Origin: Paraburkholderia sp. IMGN_8
GTDB taxonomy: Bacteria; Pseudomonadota; Gammaproteobacteria; Burkholderiales; Burkholderiaceae
DNA: 64,000 nt
Direction: 5' to 3'
NCBI RefSeq assembly: GCF_038050405.1
Contig: NZ_CP150901.1
Span: 2,046,001-2,110,000 of the forward strand
Below are positions 19,015 through 27,551 of this stretch, one piece after another (within the stretch, counting starts at the first letter, position 1; the number at the start of each line of letters is the position of its first letter). The notes beneath the pieces were generated by a model. It had not been told where the DNA came from, did not search any database, and saw only the letters and a list, made by a program, of their open reading frames with translations. Position numbers and translations under genes: made by a program.

Positions 19015-21078
19015 TCAGAAATCCTTGCAAAGGCGCAGCGCGTCGTAGATCGCGCCGTGAATGTTGTGCATCGAAATGCAGTCGCCGACGCGGAACAGCA
19101 GGAAGCGGCCGTTACCGAGTTCTTCGCTCAACGAGGGCTGCGGCTCCGACGCGAAGAGCTTATGCACATCGACCTGGCCGCGATTCACGGATTCGGGCTT
19201 AAGCTTCCAGTACAACGCGTCGTTCGGCGTGCTGCCATTCTCGATCACCACCTGATCGACCGCGCGCTCCTCCTGCTCCTCGGTGTACTCGTTGCGGATC
19301 ACGGCGATCTTCTTGCCGTCTTCCTCATACACCTTGTCGAGCCAGTAGTTCGGCGTGTGGATCACGCCTTGCGCATAGAGGCGGCGATAGAAGATCGGGA
19401 ACGTGGTGCCGCCGACGTCGTCGGCCACTTTCACGTCCGGCGTCACGATCTCGACGTTCGAGCCGCGGCTCGACATGAAATCCGCGACGCCCGCGCCGGC
19501 GTGCGTGCTGACGCCGTCATAGACGAGCACGTTCTTGCCCGGCTCGACCTTGCCCGACAGCACGTCCCACGAACTCACCGCGAGTCCCTGCTCGACGCCC
19601 CACGCGGCCACTTGCGACGTGAACGACGAACCACCTGTAGCCAGCACGACGATGTCCGGCTTCTCCGCCATGATGGTTTTTTCGTCCGCGGCGACCCCGA
19701 GGCGGCGATCGACACCGAGCCGCTTCGTCTCCATGTCGAACCAGCGCACGATACCCGCCATCTGTTCGCGCTGCGGCGCTTTCGCGGCGAGCATGATCTG
19801 CCCGCCGACGTAGTCGTTCTTCTCGAACAGCACCACGTCATGACCGCGCGACTTCGCGACGCGCGCCGCCTCGAGTCCGGCCGGACCCGCGCCGACCACG
19901 ACCACCTTGCGCTTCGGGCCGCGCGTCTTCGCGATCACGTGCGGCATGGTTTCTTCACGCGAGGTCGCCGCGTTCTGCACGCACAGCACGTCGAGCCCGT
20001 TGTACTGCCTGTCGATGCAATAGTTCGCGCCGACGCACTGCTTGATCTCGTCTTCCCTGCCGTCGCGAATCTTGATCACCATGTGCGGATCGGCAATCTG
20101 CGCGCGCGTCATGCCCACCAGGTCGACCATGCCGCTCGCCAGCAGCCGTTCCGCCTGGCCTGCATCGCGGATGCTTTGCGCGTGCATCACCGGCAGCTTC
20201 ACCACCGACTTGATGCCGGCTGCAAGATGCACGAACGGCTCGGGCGGCAGCGCCATCGGCGGCATGCAGTTCGCCAGGGTATTGTGCGTATCCGCGCCCG
20301 ACCCGATCACGCCGACGTAATCGATCAGCCCCGTCTCCGCCATGGCCTGGGCGATCTCTTTCAGTTGTTCGTGGTCGAGGCCGTCTTCATGGAATTCGTC
20401 GCCGCACATGCGCAGTCCGACGCAGAAGTCGGCGCCCACCGCCTCGCGCACCGCCTTCAATACTTCAGTGCCGAAACGCAGGCGGTTTTCGAGCGAGCCG
20501 CCCCATTCGTCGGTACGGAAATTCGTGCGCGGACTCCAGAACTGGTCGATCAGATGCTGGTGCGCCGCCGAGATTTCGACGCCGTCCATGCCCGCATCCT
20601 TCACGCGTTTCGCGGCCGCCGCGAAGTCGCTAATAATCCGGCGAATCTCTTCCACTTCGATAATCTTCGCGTTACCGCGGTGCACCGGTTCACGCACGCC
20701 GGACGGCGACATCAGATGCGGCCAGTGCTCGCCATGAAATGCCGAGCGGCGGCCCATGTGGGTAGCCTGGATCATGATCTTCGCACCGTGCCGATGCATC
20801 GCTTCGGCGAGGCGCGCGAGCGGATCGATGACCTTGTCGGTCGAGAGATTCACCGATTTCCACCAGCCTTGCGGACTGTCGATCGAAACCGGGCTCGACC
20901 CGCCGCACACGGCGAGGCCGACGCCGCCCTTCGCCTTCTCCTCGTAGTAACGGATATAACGGTCGCCTGGCAGACCGCCCGGCTCCGCATAGACCTCGGC
21001 GTGCGCGGTGCTGACGATGCGGTTACGCAGGGTCAACTGGTTCAGCGTGAGAGGCTTGAAAAGGTTCGGGTAACGCAT
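19015..21078 (-). CDS. dgcA: dimethylglycine demethylation protein, FMN/FAD dehydrogenase subunit
   Basis: A 687-residue Old Yellow Enzyme-type dehydrogenase. The N-terminal TIM barrel (about 1-370) holds the FMN site, a cysteine cluster around 350-375 (CVGANYCIDRQYNG, then CVQNAA) binds 4Fe-4S, and the C-terminal half has the FAD/NAD motif VVVGAGPAGLEAARVA. It matches the layout of trimethylamine/dimethylglycine dehydrogenases. It converts dimethylglycine to sarcosine with release of a C1 unit. It is placed between the V4R-like gene and dgcB, in the same order as in Pseudomonas. Confidence 0.92.
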   Translation of the reverse strand: MRYPNLFKPLTLNQLTLRNRIVSTAHAEVYAEPGGLPGDRYIRYYEEKAKGGVGLAVCGGSSPVSIDSPQGWWKSVNLSTDKVIDPLARLAEAMHRHGAKIMIQATHMGRRSAFHGEHWPHLMSPSGVREPVHRGNAKIIEVEEIRRIISDFAAAAKRVKDAGMDGVEISAAHQHLIDQFWSPRTNFRTDEWGGSLENRLRFGTEVLKAVREAVGADFCVGLRMCGDEFHEDGLDHEQLKEIAQAMAETGLIDYVGVIGSGADTHNTLANCMPPMALPPEPFVHLAAGIKSVVKLPVMHAQSIRDAGQAERLLASGMVDLVGMTRAQIADPHMVIKIRDGREDEIKQCVGANYCIDRQYNGLDVLCVQNAATSREETMPHVIAKTRGPKRKVVVVGAGPAGLEAARVAKSRGHDVVLFEKNDYVGGQIMLAAKAPQREQMAGIVRWFDMETKRLGVDRRLGVAADEKTIMAEKPDIVVLATGGSSFTSQVAAWGVEQGLAVSSWDVLSGKVEPGKNVLVYDGVSTHAGAGVADFMSSRGSNVEIVTPDVKVADDVGGTTFPIFYRRLYAQGVIHTPNYWLDKVYEEDGKKIAVIRNEYTEEQEERAVDQVVIENGSTPNDALYWKLKPESVNRGQVDVHKLFASEPQPSLSEELGNGRFLLFRVGDCISMHNIHGAIYDALRLCKDF

Positions 21079-21115
21079 CGCGATCGACCTCGGAATGGAT
21101 AGGCTGTGTGCGTTG

Positions 21116-21652
21116 TTACGACGCGAGCGGCGACACTTCGAATACGCAGTGATCGTGGCCTTCAGCCGCGCATTGCGCTTCCTTCGACCAGGACGCCGGC
21201 CCCTTCTTCACCGAATCCGGCGCGGTATCGTTGACCCAGTCCATCGCGCCCGCGAACCAGCCGGCGAACATGTAGCAAAGCTTGCCTTCCTTGCCCGGCT
21301 GCGCCAGCACGAACGACGAGTGATGCAGTTCGATGCGCGCACGCGCGCTGGACGGATCGGCCTCCGTGATCCTGAAGAGGCCCCAGCCGCGTTGCGACAG
21401 GCGGTTCAGGTAATGCTCGAACACCGCCATGCCGGCAATGCCGTGCTGCTTCGCTTCCTTGTCGCACCAGAAGTACGCGGACTTGTAGCCGGCCTTGTAG
21501 AGAATCTCGGCATACGTGTCGCGGCCGAGCGCTTCTTCGACGGCGGTGTGATTGTTCGTGAAGAAATGGCGCGGCACGTAGAGCATCGGCAGCGCGTCGG
21601 TGGTCCAGACGCCGGTGTTCGGATCGACGTCGATAGGCAGTTGGGGTTGCAT
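21116..21652 (-). CDS. V4R-like (DUF5943-type) protein of the dimethylglycine operon
   Basis: A 178-residue soluble protein of unknown function. The C-terminal segment, with Cys spaced as CAAEGHDHC followed by FEVSP, resembles the small-molecule-binding 4-vinyl reductase (V4R) fold, and an internal FFTNNHTAVEEALG region fits its helical part. A homologue occupies the same place between the dipeptidase-like gene and dgcA in Pseudomonas, so its presence is part of the pathway rather than chance. It lies 46 bp after the dipeptidase-like gene and 37 bp before dgcA. Sensing or chaperoning a pathway intermediate or cofactor is only my guess. Confidence 0.7.
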   Translation of the reverse strand: MQPQLPIDVDPNTGVWTTDALPMLYVPRHFFTNNHTAVEEALGRDTYAEILYKAGYKSAYFWCDKEAKQHGIAGMAVFEHYLNRLSQRGWGLFRITEADPSSARARIELHHSSFVLAQPGKEGKLCYMFAGWFAGAMDWVNDTAPDSVKKGPASWSKEAQCAAEGHDHCVFEVSPLAS

Positions 21653-21698
21653 GTGGAGACTCCGTTTTTATGTGGGCGGTTTTATCGGCGAATGGAGA

Positions 21699-22670
21699 TC
21701 AGACCGTCCACACTTCGCCGAACACGCGAACCCAGTTTTCGCCCATGATCTTCCTGATGCGTGTCTCGCTCCAACCGGCGCGCTCCATCGCGGCCGTCAG
21801 GTTCGGAAACTCGCCGATCGTGCGGATGCCTTCCGGATTCACGACCTTGCCGAAGTTCGTCAGCTGGCGATAACGGCCCTTGTCGTGCGTGATCCAATCG
21901 AAGAACTCGGTGCTATAGCCTTGCGTGAAGTCCGTGCCGATGCCGACCTGGTCTTCGCCGATCAGATCGACCACGTATTCGATCGCTTCGAGGTAGTCTT
22001 CGACGGTCGCGTCCGGGCCGCGCTTGAGGAACGGCGCGAACATCGTCACGCCGACGAAACCGCCCGCATCCGCAATCTCTTTCAATTGCTCGTCGGTCTT
22101 GTTGCGCGGATGCTCCTTCAGTCCCGACGGGCAGCAATGCGAGTAGCACACCGGCTTGTTCGACGCGGCAATCGCTTCCGACGACGTCTTGCCGCCCACA
22201 TGCGACAGGTCGACCATGATGCCGACGCGGTTCATCTCCTGAATCACTTCGCGTCCGTAACCCGACAGCCCGCCGTCGCGCTCATAACAGCCGGTGCCGA
22301 CCAGATTCTGCGTGTTGTAGCAAAGCTGGACCACGTTCACGCCGAGGTCCTTGAAAGCTTCGATATAGCCAAGGTTGTCCTCGAACGCGTGCGCGTTCTG
22401 GAAGCCGAAGATGATGCCGGTCTTGTTCTCTTTCTTCGCGCGCAAGATGTCGTCGGTGGTGCGCACCAGCGTCAGGATTTCGCCGTACTCGCGGATCTGC
22501 TGCTTCATTTCGGCGATGTTGTCGACCGTCTTCTGGAAGCTTTCCCAGACCGACACTGTGCAGTTCACCGCCGTCACGCCACCCTTCCTCATGTCCTCGA
22601 ACACCGAGCGCTCGAACTTCGAAATGTTCAGGCCGTCGATGATGATGCTGTTGTCGTGCAGGTTGCTCAT
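21699..22670 (-). CDS. M19 membrane-dipeptidase family protein lacking canonical metal ligands
   Basis: A 323-residue protein of the renal-dipeptidase (M19) fold. Late metal- and substrate-site residues are kept: His157 (DLSHVG), His178 (YSHCC), Arg189 (HPRNK) and the GTDF motif. However, the N-terminal HxD zinc pair is replaced by DGLNI (12-16), and the bridging Glu by Gln91 (GFQNAH). It lies 18 bp after glyA and leads into the V4R-like and dgc genes, the same neighbourhood as in Pseudomonas, where I recall a similarly altered homologue. A classical two-zinc dipeptidase seems unlikely; its role in betaine catabolism is unknown. Confidence 0.85.
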   Translation of the reverse strand: MSNLHDNSIIIDGLNISKFERSVFEDMRKGGVTAVNCTVSVWESFQKTVDNIAEMKQQIREYGEILTLVRTTDDILRAKKENKTGIIFGFQNAHAFEDNLGYIEAFKDLGVNVVQLCYNTQNLVGTGCYERDGGLSGYGREVIQEMNRVGIMVDLSHVGGKTSSEAIAASNKPVCYSHCCPSGLKEHPRNKTDEQLKEIADAGGFVGVTMFAPFLKRGPDATVEDYLEAIEYVVDLIGEDQVGIGTDFTQGYSTEFFDWITHDKGRYRQLTNFGKVVNPEGIRTIGEFPNLTAAMERAGWSETRIRKIMGENWVRVFGEVWTV

Positions 22671-22688
22671 CGTTTGCTCCAGGCGTTC

Positions 22689-23963
22689 TCAGTAGATGGG
22701 AAAGCGTTCGCACAGCGCGAAAATCTCGCGGCGCACCCGTTGTTCTGTTGCCGCATGGCCTTCCGGATGGTTGCGCAGCGCATCGAGCACGTCGACGATC
22801 AGCCGCCCGGTCTCACGGAACTCGGCGACGCCGAAGCCGCGCGTCGTGCCAGCGGGCGTGCCGAGGCGAACGCCGGACGTGACGGTCGGCTTCTCGGTGT
22901 CGAAAGGAATACCGTTCTTGTTGCAGGTGATGCCCGCGCGTTCCAGCGCCTGCTCGACCTGATTGCCCTTGAGCCCCTTCGGGCGCAGATCGACCAGCAG
23001 CAGATGGTTGTCGGTGCCGCCCGTGACCAGATCGACGCCACCAGCCTTCAACACTTCGCCCAGCGCCTGAGCGTTGGCGAGCACATTGTCGATGTAGGTC
23101 TTGAAGCCCGGTTGCAGCGCTTCGCCGAACGCGACTGCCTTGCCCGCAATCACATGCATCAGCGGGCCGCCCTGCAAGCCGGGGAAGACTGCGGAGTTGA
23201 TCTTCTTCGCGATGTCTTCGTCATTCGTCAGCACAAAGCCACCGCGCGGACCGCGCAAGGTCTTGTGCGTGGTCGAGGTGACGACGTGCGCGTGCTCGAC
23301 CGGATTCTGATGACGCCCCGCCGCGATCACGCCGGCAATGTGCGCCATATCCACCATCAGCTTCGCGCCGACGCCGTCCGCGATCGCGCGCAGCCGTGCG
23401 AAGTCCAGCGCGCGCGGGTAAGCCGAGAAGCCGGCGATCAGGAGCGCCGGTTTGTGCTGCTGCGCGAGTTCCTCGATCTGCTCGTAATCGATCAGCATCG
23501 TCTCGCGATTGACGCCGTACTGCACCGCGTTGAACCATTTACCCGACAGCGCCGGCTTAGCGCCGTGGGTCAGGTGGCCGCCCGCGTCGAGCGACATGCC
23601 GAGCACCGTATCGCCGGGCTTGACCAGCGCGAGCATCACCGCGCCGTTCGCCTGCGCGCCCGAATGCGGCTGCACGTTGGCGAACTTCGCATTGAACAGT
23701 TGCTTGATCCGGTCGAGCGCCAGCGTTTCGATCACGTCGACGTATTCGCAGCCGCCGTAGTAACGCTTGCCCGGATACCCTTCCGCATATTTGTTGGTCA
23801 GCACCGAGCCCTGCGCTTCGAGCACCGCGCGCGACACGATGTTTTCCGACGCGATCAATTCGACTTGCGACTGCTGGCGCTCCAGCTCTTTCAAAATAGC
23901 GCCGCGCACCGACGCATCGCGCGTGGCCAGCGATTCTTCAAAGAAAGGATTCGGGTTCGACAT
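22689..23963 (-). CDS. glyA: serine hydroxymethyltransferase
   Basis: A 424-residue PLP enzyme that interconverts glycine and serine with 5,10-methylene-tetrahydrofolate. The PLP lysine lies in [14 protein letters not shown], and the family start [12 protein letters not shown] and the ASENI segment are present. It heads the catabolic operon, so here it probably runs towards serine, consuming glycine and the C1 unit from sarcosine; SdaA then deaminates serine. A second, housekeeping glyA would be expected elsewhere. The ATG at 23963 fits the family N-terminus although its ribosome binding site is weak; the frame continues 27 codons upstream. Confidence 0.93.
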   Translation of the reverse strand: MSNPNPFFEESLATRDASVRGAILKELERQQSQVELIASENIVSRAVLEAQGSVLTNKYAEGYPGKRYYGGCEYVDVIETLALDRIKQLFNAKFANVQPHSGAQANGAVMLALVKPGDTVLGMSLDAGGHLTHGAKPALSGKWFNAVQYGVNRETMLIDYEQIEELAQQHKPALLIAGFSAYPRALDFARLRAIADGVGAKLMVDMAHIAGVIAAGRHQNPVEHAHVVTSTTHKTLRGPRGGFVLTNDEDIAKKINSAVFPGLQGGPLMHVIAGKAVAFGEALQPGFKTYIDNVLANAQALGEVLKAGGVDLVTGGTDNHLLLVDLRPKGLKGNQVEQALERAGITCNKNGIPFDTEKPTVTSGVRLGTPAGTTRGFGVAEFRETGRLIVDVLDALRNHPEGHAATEQRVRREIFALCERFPIY

Positions 23964-24393
23964 GGGAAGGTCCGTGGGTTCGGGAAACGGGCGTTGACGG
24001 AGGGCCGGAAGCGGCCCTGAAGGCCCGCTAGTACCGGTCTGCATTGCGTCTATTCTTGACGCTCGCCTCGCGCGTCAATTTACGAATTCAGACGCGTTCT
24101 TTGCCTTTTCCGCCATGCGCGTCCTTTTTCGACAAGTCGGCGGTTCGTGTTCCGGCGCGAATGAAATTGCTGCACTGCAGCTGAACTTCGTGCGCTGTTC
24201 GGGTGCGTTTGCGGGCGGCTGCGGCTCCGTTCTGGTGCCAGTTGTTTAGCTATCCACGCCGTTTAATGCGCAACGCCCACGCGAGCGAGGGTTTAGCCTG
24301 ATGGCGCGGTAGTTGCTCTAGTCCTCAAAATCACAGGGTTCGCCGCGCCCCACGGCGACGCGACATTACAGATTCGAAGGATTCATTTCCCCC
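23964..24393. promoter_or_regulatory. divergent glyA-dgc-gbc / gbdR control region (430 bp)
   Basis: No gene fits here. It must hold the promoter of the ten-gene minus-strand operon and of gbdR. Candidate sites are an inverted repeat CGCGTC-N14-GACGCG at 24071-24096 and a short palindrome CTGCACTGCAG at 24170-24180. The clean 21-bp TGCGACA repeat seen before choV and sdaA is absent, so a GbdR site here must deviate from it. Confidence 0.5.
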
Positions 24394-25389
24394 ATGCCCA
24401 CCGATCGCACTGCGTCGCTGTCGCACTTCGCGTTCATGCCGGTTCCTAACTTCACGATGATCGCGTTCACCAACGCGATCGAAGTGCTGCGCATGGCGAA
24501 CTACCTGTCGGGGCAGACGCTCTACCGCTGGTCGATCGTGAGCCCCGAAGGCGGGCCGGTGACGGCGAGCAACGGCCTGGCGGTCGACACCGGCCCGGTC
24601 GAATGCGTCGGCCTGCCCGATATCGTGTTCGTGGTGGGGGGTATCGACGTGCAGCGCGCGACCACGCCCGCCCATCTTTCCGCGTTGCGCCGCTTTGCCC
24701 GCATGGGCAGCGTGCTCGGCAGCCTGTGCACCGGCACCTATGCGCTGGCGCGCGCCGGTTTGCTGGCCGGCTACGCGTGTGCGATTCACTGGGAGAACAT
24801 GTCGGCGCTAAAGGAGGAGTTTCCCGACACGCGTTTTCTGAAAGAACTGTTCGTGATCGATCGCGATCGCGTCACCTGCACGGGCGGCGTCGCGCCCCTC
24901 GACATGATGCTGAACCTGATCACCCCGCGCGTGGGCACGGCGCGTGTCACGCAGATCGCGGAGCAGTTCATCGTCGAACACGTGCGCGATACCAGTGCGC
25001 AGCAGAAAATGCCGCTGGTGGCGCGGCTTGGCTCGGCCAACAAGTCGCTCTTCGAAGTGATCTCGCTGATGGAGAACAATATCGAGGAGCCGCTTTCACG
25101 CGAAGAACTCGCACGGCTGGCGGGCATGTCGCAACGGCAATTGCAGCGGCTGTTCCGCGAGCATCTCGGCATGACGCCGACGCATTACTATCTGACGTTG
25201 CGGCTGCGGCGCGCCCGCGAACTCCTGCTGCAGACCGACATGTCGATCATGCACATCACGATGGCTTGCGGCTTCCAGTCGGCCTGCCACTTCTCGAAGA
25301 GCTACCGCGACGCGTTCGGCACTGCGCCCACGCGCGAGCGCCGCAAGCAGGCGCCTTCCCTCGCCTCGCCGCCTGTCATGGCGGCGTGA
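24394..25389 (+). CDS. gbdR: GbdR-type AraC-family regulator of glycine betaine catabolism
   Basis: A 331-residue regulator with an N-terminal class I glutamine amidotransferase-like (DJ-1/PfpI) sensor domain (about 8-180, with LCTGTYALARAG nucleophile-elbow-like segment) and a C-terminal AraC helix-turn-helix pair (about 225-325, GMSQRQLQRLFREHLG and ITMACGFQSACHFSKSYR). It is divergent from glyA-dgc-gbc. In Pseudomonas, GbdR activates these genes in response to glycine betaine and dimethylglycine, so this is the best candidate for the orthologue. The paralogue at 47026-48024 is close in sequence, so the assignment between the two is inferred from position. Confidence 0.8.
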   Translation: MPTDRTASLSHFAFMPVPNFTMIAFTNAIEVLRMANYLSGQTLYRWSIVSPEGGPVTASNGLAVDTGPVECVGLPDIVFVVGGIDVQRATTPAHLSALRRFARMGSVLGSLCTGTYALARAGLLAGYACAIHWENMSALKEEFPDTRFLKELFVIDRDRVTCTGGVAPLDMMLNLITPRVGTARVTQIAEQFIVEHVRDTSAQQKMPLVARLGSANKSLFEVISLMENNIEEPLSREELARLAGMSQRQLQRLFREHLGMTPTHYYLTLRLRRARELLLQTDMSIMHITMACGFQSACHFSKSYRDAFGTAPTRERRKQAPSLASPPVMAA

Positions 25390-25391
25390 GT

Positions 25392-25414
25392 CCAAGCCGC
25401 TTGGGGCGGCTTGG
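25392..25414. terminator. hairpin between convergent gbdR and fdhA
   Basis: CCAAGCCGC/GCGGCTTGG, a perfect 9-bp stem with a TTGGG loop directly after the gbdR stop. A second, longer-loop stem CATGCGTTG/CAACGCATG follows at 25435-25467 before the fdhA end. Neither has a strong T run, so they may be Rho-aided or mRNA-end structures. Confidence 0.45.
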
Positions 25415-25486
25415 GTCGTGTTGCCGTCGTTGTGCATGCGTTGAACGCGGGAAACACCCAACGCATGTGTGATGCAACGGCCGGCG

Positions 25487-26686
25487 TCAGGCCGCCTTCA
25501 ACAGCCCATGCGGATCGAGCACAAACTTCCTCGGTGCGCCGCCATCGAACTGCCGGTAACCTTCGGGCGCTTCGTCGAGCGACACGACAGTCACGTTCAC
25601 GATATCCGCGATCGGCAGCCGGTCCCACAAAATGGCCTGCATCAGATTGTGGTTGTACTTCATCACCGGCGTCTGCCCGGTATGGAACGAGTGTGACTTG
25701 GCCCAGCCGAGTCCGAAGCGGATGCTCAGGCTGCCTTTACGCGCGGCGGCATCGGCGGAACCCGGGTCGTCGGTCACGTAGAGGCCCGGAATGCCGATTG
25801 CGCCGGCGGCCCGCGTGATTTCCATCAGCGAATTGAGCACCGTGGCCGGCGCTTCTTCGTGCTGGCCGCTGCTGCCGTGGCCGTGTGCTTCGAAGCCGAC
25901 GCAGTCCACCGCGCAATCCACCTCGGGCTTGCCGAGGATTTGCTCGATCTGCTCGCCCAGCGTCGCATCCTTCGACAGGTCGATGGTCTGGAAACCCATC
26001 TTGCGGGCATGCGCGAGACGTGCCTCGTTCATGTCGCCGACGATCGTGCACGCCGCACCGAGCAGGCGCGCCGACGCGGCCGCCGCCATCCCAACCGGCC
26101 CTGCGCCGGCAATATAGACAGTCGCGCCGGGCTTGACGCCAGCCATCACGGCGCCGTGATAGCCAGTCGGCAGAATGTCGGACAGACACGTGAGATCGCG
26201 GATCTTTGCCATCGCCTGCGCACGGTCGGGAAACTTCAGCAGATTGAAGTCGGCGTACGGCACCATCACGTACTCAGCCTGGCCGCCGATCCAGCCGCCC
26301 ATGTCTACGTAACCATAAGCACCGCCCGCCCGCGACGGATTCACGTTCAGACACACGCCGGTATGCTGCGCCTTGCAGGTCGGGCAGCGCCCGCAGGCAA
26401 CGTTGAACGGCACCGACACCAGGTCGCCGATCGCCAGCGTTTCAACGTCGCGGCCGATCTCGATTACCTCGCCGGTAATCTCGTGGCCAAGCACGAGGCC
26501 GACTTCGGCGGTCGTGCGGCCACGCACCATGTGCTGGTCGGAGCCGCAAATATTCGTGCTCACCACCTTCAGAATCACCCCGTGGCCGATCGCCCGGCCC
26601 GCTGGATCGACCATCTTCGGATAGTCGATCGACTGCACTTCCACCTTGCCCTGCCCTACATACACGACGCCACGATTGCTGCTCAT
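25487..26686 (-). CDS. fdhA: glutathione-independent formaldehyde dehydrogenase
   Basis: A 399-residue zinc-dependent medium-chain dehydrogenase that oxidises formaldehyde to formate with NAD+. Visible marks are NICGSDQHMVRGRT (catalytic zinc Cys), GHEITGEVIEIG, the structural-zinc cysteine run CGRCPTCKAQHTGVC, and the nucleotide motif GAGPVGMAAA. It disposes of the formaldehyde released by GbcAB and DgcAB. The ATG at 26686 has GGAGACG in front; the upstream open frame crosses the betI promoter and is not coding. An AraC-type repeat at 26771-26800 lies just upstream. Confidence 0.93.
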   Translation of the reverse strand: MSSNRGVVYVGQGKVEVQSIDYPKMVDPAGRAIGHGVILKVVSTNICGSDQHMVRGRTTAEVGLVLGHEITGEVIEIGRDVETLAIGDLVSVPFNVACGRCPTCKAQHTGVCLNVNPSRAGGAYGYVDMGGWIGGQAEYVMVPYADFNLLKFPDRAQAMAKIRDLTCLSDILPTGYHGAVMAGVKPGATVYIAGAGPVGMAAAASARLLGAACTIVGDMNEARLAHARKMGFQTIDLSKDATLGEQIEQILGKPEVDCAVDCVGFEAHGHGSSGQHEEAPATVLNSLMEITRAAGAIGIPGLYVTDDPGSADAAARKGSLSIRFGLGWAKSHSFHTGQTPVMKYNHNLMQAILWDRLPIADIVNVTVVSLDEAPEGYRQFDGGAPRKFVLDPHGLLKAA

Positions 26687-26770
26687 TGTTCGTCTCCATG
26701 TCTTGTGAGCGGCGCTCGCTTGATTCGGCCTCGCCGACCTCGTGCGCCGCTCAACGAGCGTAGTGCCAGC

Positions 26771-26800
26771 TGCGACAAAGGACATGTATCGAACGCGACA
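26771..26800. promoter_or_regulatory. candidate GbdR-type operator upstream of fdhA (23-bp spacing)
   Basis: TGCGACA at 26771-26777 and CGCGACA at 26794-26800, with ACATGT between them. The same TGCGACA...ACATGT...TGCGACA order occurs before choV, there with 21-bp spacing. The site is 85-114 bp upstream of the fdhA start. Confidence 0.45.
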
Positions 26801-26862
26801 CCGGCTTGGCCGTAACCGACACGCACGGCGCAACCCCCGCGTACGCTGATGCGCCTCGTTTT

Positions 26863-26886
26863 TTATTGATTGACTGTTCAATATAA
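26863..26886. promoter_or_regulatory. BetI operator
   Basis: TTATTGATTGACTGTTCAATATAA resembles, from memory, the enterobacterial BetI operator (TTATTGATTGAACGTTCAATATAA) in most positions; its core ATTGA-CTGT-TCAAT (26870-26883) is an inverted repeat. It lies 51 bp before the betI start, where BetI would repress its own operon until choline is present. Confidence 0.8.
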
Positions 26887-26937
26887 AAAACCTAACATGC
26901 ACCATCGAACCCAGCTCGGCCTACCGCCTGTCACGTC

Positions 26938-27525
26938 ATGCCCAAACTCGGAATGCGCGAAATCCGCCGCGCGCAATTGATCGACGCGACGCTCCTGACC
27001 ATCGATCGGGCGGGTCTGGCCGGCGCGACGCTCGCATCGGTCGCGCAGCGTGCGAGCATTTCCACCGGCATCGTCAGCCACTATTTCGGCGACAAGGACG
27101 GTTTGCTCGAAGCCACCATGCGTCACGTGCTGCGCGATCTGTGGCAAGCCACCGCGCGCCGGCGCCGTGCGGCGAAGGCGGACCCGCGCTCGAAACTGCG
27201 CGCCGTCGTCGCGGCGAATTTCGACGCGGAGCAGACCAGCAGCCCGGTGATGAAGACGTGGCTCGCGTTCTGGTCCGAGAGCATGCACAAGCCGCAACTG
27301 CGGCGGCTGCAATACGTGAACACACGCCGTCTGAACTCGAATCTGTGCGCGGATTTTTCGAAAGCGCTGCCGCGGCCTGCGGCGCGGCGCGCGGCCAGCG
27401 GCCTGGCCGCGTTGATCGACGGGCTATGGCTGCGCGGCGCGCTATCCGGCGAGCCGTTCGACACCAAAGCAGCGCTGCGCGTGGCCAACGACTACATCGA
27501 CCTGGTTCTCTCAGCACGCAACTGA
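26938..27525 (+). CDS. betI: TetR-type choline-responsive repressor
   Basis: A 195-residue TetR-family regulator. The helix-turn-helix is near residues 25-55 ([29 protein letters not shown]). The start [19 protein letters not shown] and overall length match BetI. It represses the betIBA operon and is released by choline. It is followed 26 bp later by betB, and a BetI-like operator lies upstream. Confidence 0.92.
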   Translation: MPKLGMREIRRAQLIDATLLTIDRAGLAGATLASVAQRASISTGIVSHYFGDKDGLLEATMRHVLRDLWQATARRRRAAKADPRSKLRAVVAANFDAEQTSSPVMKTWLAFWSESMHKPQLRRLQYVNTRRLNSNLCADFSKALPRPAARRAASGLAALIDGLWLRGALSGEPFDTKAALRVANDYIDLVLSARN

Positions 27526-27551
27526 ATTTTTCTTATCGGAAGGAGCACGCC

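Noticed and set aside
16649..19048. Long plus-strand open frame opposite etfA and dgcB.
   Set aside because: Antisense shadow; the minus-strand frames carry clear ETF and Fe-S motifs.
19057..21102. Long plus-strand open frame opposite dgcA.
   Set aside because: Antisense shadow of dgcA with improbable Arg/His/Asp composition and no ribosome binding site.
21600..24020. Long plus-strand open frame opposite glyA, the dipeptidase-like gene and the V4R-like gene (about 800 codons).
   Set aside because: It is an antisense shadow in GC-rich coding DNA: Arg/His-rich, no domain, and the minus-strand genes are secure.
24170..24180. CTGCACTGCAG in the glyA/gbdR region as a fifth copy of the porin/Liv operator.
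   Set aside because: Central base is C rather than A/T, no TTGAC lies at the 33-bp distance, and the neighbouring genes are unrelated.
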